DNA from: CAZKXU01 sp964556665 | GTDB lineage: Bacteria; Bdellovibrionota_C; UBA2361; CAZKXU01 | Length of the DNA: 5,088 nt | Reading direction: 5' to 3' | Assembly (NCBI GenBank): GCA_964556665.1 | Contig: CAZKXU010000128.1 | Location: 1 to 5,088, forward strand | Part shown: in pieces, positions 1-5,088 of the stretch | Position numbering within the stretch: position 1 is the stretch's first letter | Layout of the letters: every line of letters begins with the position of its first letter | Position numbers and translations under genes: made by a program | The notes under the pieces: model-generated | Seen by the model: only the letters and a program-made list of their open reading frames with translations | Told to the model about the DNA's origin: nothing | Database searches by the model: none

Positions 1-47
1 TGGGGCAACGATGTGATGCTAGACGTGAAAAAACTTATTTGGAGGAG

Positions 48-93
48 CACTAGTTGCCACTACTTAGCGGGCTGGAAGCCCGCGGTCCTAGTG
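48..93. repeat. REP-like palindrome with outer stem
   Basis: The core is a perfect 7-bp dyad, GCGGGCT (67-73) and AGCCCGC (77-83), around a 3-base GGA centre. A second, outer dyad pairs CACTAG (48-53) with CTAGTG (88-93), giving a two-tier cruciform or hairpin. Short GC palindromes with tiny loops between genes are typical of REP elements mobilised by RAYT-type transposases, and could also act as transcript-end protectors. No T-tract follows, so a classical intrinsic terminator is unlikely. GTTGCC at 53-58 could alternatively pair with GGCAAC at 4-9. A related palindrome occurs downstream of smc at 3794-3810. The dyads are seen directly; the REP identity is inferred. Confidence 0.55.
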
Positions 94-198
94 AAACGCT
101 GCATTAACAATTTATCTTTAATTTGTACTAAGGATAGAATTGCAATTATTACTATTTTTAAATTAGACTGACTCCTTTAATATATTTAAGTTACTTAA

Positions 199-228
199 AC
201 CTAAATCCGGCAGTTGCCGGATTCAGGT
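199..228. repeat. Intergenic hairpin with GC-rich core
   Basis: ACCT (199-202) pairs with AGGT (225-228), followed by one A.C mismatch (203/224), and AATCCGGC (204-211) pairs with GCCGGATT (216-223), around an AGTT loop (212-215). That is 12 base pairs in all. A seven-T tract lies at 254-260, too far downstream for a standard intrinsic terminator of this stem. It directly abuts the long inverted repeat starting at 230. It could be the terminator region of an upstream gene, a repeat relic, or part of a structured smc leader. Confidence 0.55.
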
Positions 229-229
229 C

Positions 230-387
230 ACCTAGAAGAAGCAGTTCTAACTCTTTTTTTAGGCCAAAAAATGCACGAAAACAGTTAGGCAGCATGTTCA
301 CCTTTTGGGTGAATTCGCAAACTTGATAAAACTGTGTGTTTTCGGGCATTTTTCGCCTTTTCTTAGTTTGAACTGCTCCTTCTAGGT
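230..387. repeat. Long nested inverted repeat before smc
   Basis: The outer arms 230-252 and 365-387 are complementary at 21 of 23 positions (mismatches 239/378 and 248/369). After a T-rich, non-pairing internal loop (253-260 against 359-364), pairing resumes between 261-283 and 337-358, with 20 of 22 positions matched and one bulged A at 271. The central 53 bases hold a further perfect 6-bp hairpin, TTCACC (297-302) and GGTGAA (308-313), with loop TTTTG. The whole element is 158 bp and ends 21 bp before the smc ATG. It has no obvious coding content. It could be a miniature inverted-repeat transposable element (MITE), with no clear target-site duplication, or a structured leader RNA controlling smc. 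The pairing is read directly; the role is inference. Confidence 0.75.
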
Positions 388-408
388 TTAACTAAAACGA
401 TACCTACT

Positions 409-3400
409 ATGAAAGTTAGTCGTCTTGAGATCTTTGGCTTCAAATCCTTTACAGATAGGCTTTTACTCCCGCTAGAAAGCGGTATTACAGGGGTGGTAGG
501 GCCGAATGGCTGTGGAAAATCAAACATAGTCGATGCTACCCGTTGGGTGCTTGGTGAGTCTAAGGCCAGCACTTTGCGTGGAGGTGCACTTGAAGATGTT
601 ATTTTTAGCGGCACTGACAAGCTTCGCCCGTTGGGCCTTGCTGAGGTTACGATTACTTTGCGTGCCTCTGAGGAGGGGTTTCTTAATGAGCTAGTGTCGC
701 CGGCGCTTGAGGCCGAGCTATTAGAGAAGGAGGTTCTGGCAGTCGAGGAGGCGATAGAGGGAGGCGAAGAGGGGAGCACAGAGGGGTTGCCTCCAGAGGT
801 AGCAAACAGCGATGTTCGACCTCACCTTACTGTAATTGAAGGGAATCTAGGGAAAGAGGAACCAGACTCTGTTGCGGCTGATACGCCTAAGGAATCAGAC
901 GAGGCTCGCCCTGAGCAACCCAAATCAGGGGAAACCTCCCTGGCTTCACGTTACGCTTGGCTTAAGTCGGTGGCGGAGGTGCAGATCACAAGGCGTCTTT
1001 ACCGCAGCGGTGAGTCGGAGTTTTTTATCAATCGTGTGCCCTGTCGTTTGAGAGACATTAAGGACCTATTTAGAGCGCTGGGGCTAGGAGCGCGTACGTA
1101 TACTATAGTTGCGCAGGGCGAGGTCTCCCGTATTATTACGGCTAAACCAGAGGAGCGCAGGTTGATCCTTGAGGAGGCGGCAGGTGTTTTAGGATTGCGT
1201 GATCGTATCGGTGCTGCAAGGCGTCGACTTGAGGAGACGTCCACTAATCTCACTAGGCTAAATGATGTTATTAAAGAGGTAGAGCGTCAGGTCGGATCAC
1301 TCAAACGACAGGCAGCAAGAGCACGCAATAGGCAGGCGCTTAAGGATGAGATCGCAGCCCTCGAACAGACTATCGCCATCGATAGTCTTAAGAATTTGGA
1401 GATATCTTGTCAGGAAAATACGGATCTGGAGAAAGGACTCGAGGTCAAGGAGGAGGGTCTTAAGGCTTCCTCTCAGCGGGTGCAAGCTGAGGAACAGGCA
1501 GCGCGCGACATTTTAATTGCCCTAGATTTAGAAGGTGATGACTTGCGACGCAAGGTGGATGCCGCCAGGGAGCAGCTCACTAACTATGCACGTGAAAGAG
1601 GGGAGATGGAGGCACGTATCAATGAGTTGCGCGCCTTTGTAGTTGCGGCACAAGGAGAGCGAGCTAATATTGAGGAGAGAGATCGAGCATTATCTGAGCG
1701 CGAAGAGGGATGTGCTAAGGATGTTGCAGCATTGAAAGAAACTGAGCGCGCTCTGCGCGCTGAAATCACACAGCATACCGGATTAGGTCGAGCAGCGGAG
1801 GAGGAGCTTGCCAGGACAGCCGCTAAGCTCCAGACACTTAGGGAGGAACAGTCGAAGTGCGAGAAAGGGCTGCGAACTCTAAGAGAGCGAAGTATCTCCG
1901 TGGAGGCAGGATTAAAAGCTCTCAGAGAGCAGCTTTTTGAAGCTTCGCCGCAAAGTCAGATTAAACGCACATTAGGTGCAGCCTGGGAGGATGGCATTGA
2001 TCGTATTAAGGATGCTGACATTCTCGTTAATGGGCTTAATGTGCCTAGAGAGTTGGCAACGGCTGTGCAGGTTGTATTGGCTGGGCGCGCTGAATTCATA
2101 GTTGCTAAAGATCATCTAGACTTGGCTCGTACAATTGTTTCAAAGCTACAGGAGAAAGAGGGTTGGGCGTTGGGAATCTTCAGATCCGGAGGTTCTAATA
2201 AAAGTGAATCAGATTCACAAAGAATTGGCAGCGGACTTAGTAGATTAATAGATTATATAGAGGTGCGTCCAGGATTCGAGTGTGCTGCACAAAGAGTCTT
2301 TAGCTCTGTATATTACGCAGAAAGCCTTGAGTTGGCAGCGGCTTTTCTTGAAGAGAATAAAGGCGCGTCGGGGATCGAAGCTGTTACAGTTGTAACAAAG
2401 GATGGCGATCTTTTAACTGCTGATTCTTACTATGCAATTCGCCATGAAGGTGGGTTAGTTAGATTGAAGCACCGCATTGAAGAGAGCGAAACTTTACTGC
2501 GAGAACTTAACGCGGAACATTTGACACTAACGCAGACGAAGAGCGCACTTGAGCAGGATGCTGCAATTGCGCAGGGACAGAATGCCGAGGCTCTGCGCAG
2601 GCTTAATGAGGCCAAGGCTAGAATTAATGAATTTAATAATAAACTAGGAAACATAGCTGGGCGTTTACAGGTAGAGAGTCGTCTACTCAGTCAGGTCCAT
2701 GCTGATAGGGCAGCCTTGAAGGGGCAGCTTCAGTCTTTATTAAGCAAGGTCGAGCGCTTTCAGGTAGAGGAGCAGTCTGTACAGCAGGCATTGCGATCGG
2801 CTGATAGTGGTGAGGAGGAGAGCCTTAGAGGGGAGATCCTGGCCTGGAACGAGCGGCTTAGCTTGTTAGATGGAGAGCGCAGGTCTGGTCGTGAGCGTCT
2901 CTCTGAATTGGCGAAAGGCGTTATGTCGGCTCGGAATGAGCTTGATCGGGTGCGAGCAGAGATAGGGGGACTCAAGCTAGATATTCAGAAGTTAAGGCTC
3001 GAGCGGGAGAATGTACGTGAACGTGTAATTGCGGAATATGGAGGTACTCTTTGGGAGAAAATTGAGCTTGATTCAAAGGTGCCGGAGTTGCCCGCACTTA
3101 CAGATGATCAGAAAGCTGAAAAGCGTGAGGCTATACAGAAATTAAGGGATAGAATCTTAAGGGAAGGGGAGGTTGATCCTCTTTCAATAGAGAGAGCGGC
3201 TGAGGAGAGCCAACGCTTAGAGGAGCTCGAACATCAGAGGGATGATCTTGATAAAGCGCAACACACAATAAATCGCACAATTGAGCGCCTTTCAGAGGTA
3301 TCGAAGAATAGGTTTTTGGCAACCTTTAAAGCGGTAAATGAAAATTTTTCAAGATTAATTCCGCGCTTATTCGGAGGGGGAAAAGGCAGTATAGAGTTGA

Positions 3401-3777
3401 TGGATGTTAATAACCCATTGGAGTCTGGTATCGAGATAGTCGCTAGACCTCCTGGAAAAAAACTAAATAGTATCGAGCTGCTATCAGGTGGAGAGAAGGC
3501 CTTGTGCGCAACAGCGCTGATTTTTGCGATGTTCCTTGAGCGGCCAAGTCCGCTTTGTGTGCTGGATGAGGTAGATGCTCCATTAGATGAGGCAAATGTC
3601 GTGCGCTTCCTCTCCTTAATTAAGGAGATGAGTAGCCGTACGCAGTTCATTATGATTACTCACAATAAGCAGTCTATGTCAGTTTGTGATAATCTGGTTG
3701 GTGTTACGATGCAGGAGCCTGGAGCTTCTAAAGTCATTACGGTTTCGCTGCAGGAGGCATATAGCCAGGTAGCGTAG
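409..3777 (+). CDS. smc: Chromosome segregation/condensation ATPase SMC
   Basis: SMC is the ABC-type ATPase that forms a ring with the kleisin ScpA and ScpB, and drives chromosome organisation and segregation. All hallmarks are present: Walker A GPNGCGKS (31-38), an LRGG arginine (57), Q-loop Gln236, and the EEAAGV head-to-coil transition (255-260). A coiled-coil arm follows (about 265-510), then the hinge (about 517-680), a return coil (about 685-965), and the VNENF/LFGGG segment (976-991). The C-terminal head has signature LSGGEKAL (1025-1032), Walker B with catalytic Glu1054 (CVLDEVDAPLD) and H-loop His1085. The length of 1122 is slightly below the usual 1150-1200 despite an acidic insertion of about 100 residues at 85-187. 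The start is fixed by the family-typical MKVSRLEIFGFKSF; no Shine-Dalgarno precedes it. The stop is TAG. No truncation or frameshift is visible. The hinge is divergent from textbook SMC. Confidence 0.97.
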   Translation: MKVSRLEIFGFKSFTDRLLLPLESGITGVVGPNGCGKSNIVDATRWVLGESKASTLRGGALEDVIFSGTDKLRPLGLAEVTITLRASEEGFLNELVSPALEAELLEKEVLAVEEAIEGGEEGSTEGLPPEVANSDVRPHLTVIEGNLGKEEPDSVAADTPKESDEARPEQPKSGETSLASRYAWLKSVAEVQITRRLYRSGESEFFINRVPCRLRDIKDLFRALGLGARTYTIVAQGEVSRIITAKPEERRLILEEAAGVLGLRDRIGAARRRLEETSTNLTRLNDVIKEVERQVGSLKRQAARARNRQALKDEIAALEQTIAIDSLKNLEISCQENTDLEKGLEVKEEGLKASSQRVQAEEQAARDILIALDLEGDDLRRKVDAAREQLTNYARERGEMEARINELRAFVVAAQGERANIEERDRALSEREEGCAKDVAALKETERALRAEITQHTGLGRAAEEELARTAAKLQTLREEQSKCEKGLRTLRERSISVEAGLKALREQLFEASPQSQIKRTLGAAWEDGIDRIKDADILVNGLNVPRELATAVQVVLAGRAEFIVAKDHLDLARTIVSKLQEKEGWALGIFRSGGSNKSESDSQRIGSGLSRLIDYIEVRPGFECAAQRVFSSVYYAESLELAAAFLEENKGASGIEAVTVVTKDGDLLTADSYYAIRHEGGLVRLKHRIEESETLLRELNAEHLTLTQTKSALEQDAAIAQGQNAEALRRLNEAKARINEFNNKLGNIAGRLQVESRLLSQVHADRAALKGQLQSLLSKVERFQVEEQSVQQALRSADSGEEESLRGEILAWNERLSLLDGERRSGRERLSELAKGVMSARNELDRVRAEIGGLKLDIQKLRLERENVRERVIAEYGGTLWEKIELDSKVPELPALTDDQKAEKREAIQKLRDRILREGEVDPLSIERAAEESQRLEELEHQRDDLDKAQHTINRTIERLSEVSKNRFLATFKAVNENFSRLIPRLFGGGKGSIELMDVNNPLESGIEIVARPPGKKLNSIELLSGGEKALCATALIFAMFLERPSPLCVLDEVDAPLDEANVVRFLSLIKEMSSRTQFIMITHNKQSMSVCDNLVGVTMQEPGASKVITVSLQEAYSQVA
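661..969 (+). other. Acidic insertion within the SMC N-terminal head
   Basis: This covers SMC residues 85-187, between strand AEVTITL (79-84) and strand VAEVQITRRLYRSGESE (188-204). In B. subtilis SMC these two strands are joined by only about 15 residues. The segment has about 25 Asp/Glu against 9 Lys/Arg, many Pro, Gly and Ser, and no Cys. Its first third could be helical (residues 93-117, rich in Leu, Ala and Glu), and the rest looks disordered. The reading frame is continuous through it. Boundaries are approximate because they rest on remembered family sequences. Its function is unknown. Confidence 0.75.
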
Positions 3778-3786
3778 TTTTTGTAC

Positions 3787-3818
3787 TGGGAGTGCGGGCA
3801 TACTGCCCGCTTTACCCA
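3787..3818 (+). repeat. GC palindrome between smc and ftsY, possible attenuator
   Basis: There is a perfect 7-bp dyad, GCGGGCA (3794-3800) and TGCCCGC (3804-3810), with a 3-base TAC centre. It is flanked by TGGG (3787-3790) and CCCA (3815-3818), which can extend the stem across an internal loop. It begins 9 bases after the smc stop and ends 15 bases before the ftsY ATG. Only three T residues follow the core, so strong intrinsic termination is not expected. It may be a REP-like element of the same type as 67-83, stabilising the smc 3' end or tuning ftsY expression. Confidence 0.6.
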
Positions 3819-3833
3819 ATTTGCTTAATCTTT

Positions 3834-5088
3834 ATGGAATTTCTTCAATTAAATCCGGAACTCTTAACAGCCGTTACACTTTTTGCTGGCGCTAGTGCCG
3901 GAGTTTATTTCATTATCGCGACGATCCGTCTTTTTACTAGAAAAGACTCCAACTCCGGACGCGTCGAAGCGGTGCTTGGACGTATAGAGAAGCTTGATAG
4001 CGGTTTAAATGATCTGAGATCAGAGGCCTTAAGATCAATCGAGCTTCTTAAGCAGGAGGTGGTGACCTTAAAAAGCAATGGTCAAGCTGTAGATAAAGAA
4101 AGCATAAAAGATGTAAGTGCAGTCAATCAGCCTGATGAGATTGACGATCGCGGAATTAAGGTTTTACCCTTTACACCTGCTATCCCGGATGAAGATGGTG
4201 CTGCTCTCAGTGTGCGTCTAAAGAAAACTAGGGTTGGGTTGTTTGGACGTGTAAAAAGTATCTTTGGCTTTAAGCCTAAATTAGATGAGGATGCTCTACT
4301 TGAGTTAGAGGGGCTCCTGATCGAGAGTGATGTAGGTGTAAAGACAGTAAATTCATTAATTTCCGAGATTCGTCAAGACGTAGAGCGCGGAACGGTAGTA
4401 GACGAGAATTATCTTACTAAAGCTCTCAAGAGCCGTATGCTTTCTATCCTTGGATCGAATGTAGGATCGACTGCTATTAAGCCGCATGCAAAGGAGAAGG
4501 GACCATTTGTTGTATTGGTAGTTGGGGTTAACGGAGTTGGAAAAACGACCACTGTAGCTAAGTTAGCAAAAAGTTTTAAGGAGCAGGGTAATAAGGTTAT
4601 GATGGTTGCAGCTGATACTTTTCGAGCGGCAGCGGTAGATCAGCTTGTTGAGTGGGGCAGCAGATTAGATGTGCGGGTTGTGCGCGGTGCTGAAAACGGT
4701 AAGCCCGCGGCGGTTGTGTTTGATGCCATGGCCGAAGCGCAGGCGCAGGGTTATGACCTAGTGCTGATTGATACAGCCGGTCGGCTACACAATAAGGCTA
4801 ATTTAATGCAGGAGCTTGGCGGGGTTAAAAATGTGATTGAACGTCATCAGCCCGGCGCTCCAAATGAGACAATTTTAGTTGTGGATGGCTCTACCGGTCA
4901 GAATGCGCTTAATCAGGCACGAGAGTTTAACGCCGTTACTAATCTAAGCGGTATCATAGTTACTAAGCTAGATGGAACACCCAAGGGAGGTGTGGTCATT
5001 GCTATCAAAAATGAGCTTGGAATCCAAATAAGGTATATCGGAGTAGGGGACAGGTCAAAAGCTCTTAGGGCGTTTGATGCACAGCAGT
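3834..5088 (+). CDS. ftsY: SRP receptor GTPase FtsY, membrane-anchored type (3' end cut by window)
   Basis: FtsY is the receptor that pairs its NG domain with Ffh to deliver ribosome-nascent chains to the translocon. Residues 10-34 form a hydrophobic segment, probably a transmembrane anchor, followed by RLFTRK. A variable linker follows (about 36-124; amphipathic helix 44-80, then an acidic tail). The N domain starts around SVRLKKTRVGLFGRVKSIFG (126-145). The G domain shows G1 GVNGVGKTTT (231-240), DTFRAAA (261-267), DTAGR (313-317), GQNA (355-358), TKLDGTPKGG (377-386) and GVGD (403-406). The frame is open to the edge; probably only about 10-20 residues are missing. The ATG at 3834 is chosen because the hydrophobic segment follows directly; no Shine-Dalgarno is visible and the frame stays open upstream into smc. 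The gene follows smc by 56 bp, probably in one operon. Ffh is excluded by the N-terminal extension and absence of an M domain before the edge. Confidence 0.95.
   Translation, partial: MEFLQLNPELLTAVTLFAGASAGVYFIIATIRLFTRKDSNSGRVEAVLGRIEKLDSGLNDLRSEALRSIELLKQEVVTLKSNGQAVDKESIKDVSAVNQPDEIDDRGIKVLPFTPAIPDEDGAALSVRLKKTRVGLFGRVKSIFGFKPKLDEDALLELEGLLIESDVGVKTVNSLISEIRQDVERGTVVDENYLTKALKSRMLSILGSNVGSTAIKPHAKEKGPFVVLVVGVNGVGKTTTVAKLAKSFKEQGNKVMMVAADTFRAAAVDQLVEWGSRLDVRVVRGAENGKPAAVVFDAMAEAQAQGYDLVLIDTAGRLHNKANLMQELGGVKNVIERHQPGAPNETILVVDGSTGQNALNQAREFNAVTNLSGIIVTKLDGTPKGGVVIAIKNELGIQIRYIGVGDRSKALRAFDAQQ

Larger units (their letters stand above)
1..408. other. Intergenic region upstream of smc, rich in inverted repeats
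   Basis: No convincing gene lies here. The first 50 bases could hold the last codons of an upstream gene (see rejected items), but this cannot be established from the window. The region contains three separate dyad structures, listed individually, and an AT-rich spacer at about 100-198 in which the smc promoter could lie. I could not find a -35/-10 pair with acceptable match and spacing, so no promoter is called. The high density of inverted repeats is the main character of this stretch. Confidence 0.7.

Noticed and set aside
17..32. ParB-binding parS-like site, tempting because ParB loads SMC
   Set aside because: It matches the TGTTTCACGTGAAACA consensus at only 12 of 16 positions, and the essential CACGTG core is broken (GACGTG), so the palindrome is lost.
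3..53. Possible C-terminal tail of an upstream gene (frame ending GQRCDARREKTYLEEH then TAG)
   Set aside because: Only 16 codons are visible, nothing recognisable is encoded, and another forward frame is also open from the edge to a TGA at 169-171. The real upstream gene cannot be decided from this window.
140..183. AT-rich promoter elements (TTGCAA, TAATAT)
   Set aside because: No pairing of these hexamers gives a 16-18 bp spacer with good matches; in AT-rich DNA such hexamers are expected by chance.
294..326. Ten-codon leader peptide (MFTFWVNSQT) inside the inverted repeat
   Set aside because: It has no ribosome binding site, no run of regulatory codons, and lies in the loop of a non-coding palindrome; short ORFs like this arise by chance.
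368..398. smc promoter TTGAAC with TAAAAC
   Set aside because: The spacing is 19 bp and both boxes are weak; the TTGAAC is part of the inverted-repeat arm. Not strong enough to call.
363..779. Reverse-strand open frame of 138 codons over the smc 5' end, and similar reverse frames at 999-1253, 2430-2654 and 3234-3650
   Set aside because: They lie antisense to well-conserved smc codons, have Ser/Arg/Leu-rich low-complexity products typical of antisense shadows, and show no family resemblance.
661..969. Insertion in smc as a mobile element or intein
   Set aside because: No splice-junction Cys/Ser/His-Asn residues, no terminal repeats, and the segment is far too short and too acidic for an intein; the frame and base composition continue smoothly.
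3792..3833. GTG at 3792 as an earlier ftsY start
   Set aside because: It would translate through the GC palindrome to give an unconvincing VRAYCPLYPICLIF prefix. The ATG at 3834 gives a typical short polar N-terminus before the membrane segment.

Overview
The window carries two linked housekeeping genes on the + strand: a complete smc (chromosome condensation ATPase, 1122 aa) followed after 56 bp by ftsY (signal recognition particle receptor GTPase), which runs off the right edge with 418 residues visible. smc next to ftsY is a known bacterial gene order (for example rnc-smc-ftsY in Bacillus). The SMC head sequence (LRGG...EDVIFSGTDKLRPLGLAEV, then EEAAGVLGLRDR) and the membrane-segment-bearing FtsY suggest a Gram-negative, Deltaproteobacteria- or Bdellovibrionota-like uncultured lineage. 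That placement is an impression from memory, not a computed one.

Layout: positions 1-408 hold no supported gene but are unusually rich in dyad symmetry. There is a REP-like GC palindrome (67-83, inside a wider stem 48-93), an AT-rich spacer (about 100-198), a 12-bp GC-cored hairpin (199-228), and a long nested inverted repeat (230-387) that ends 21 bp before the smc start codon. smc fills 409-3777. A second palindrome of the GCGGGC-N5-GCCCGC type sits in the smc-ftsY gap (3794-3810). ftsY runs from 3834 to the edge.

The two proteins work in different processes. SMC is an ATP-driven DNA loop/condensation factor, and FtsY docks ribosome-SRP complexes at the inner membrane. Their close spacing and shared direction suggest co-transcription, with the intergenic hairpin as a possible modulator. 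No wholly new system is evident. The points most worth a second look are a roughly 100-residue acidic insertion in the SMC ATPase head, the long inverted repeat directly before smc, the matching GC palindromes on both sides of smc, and the absence of a Shine-Dalgarno sequence at both starts.
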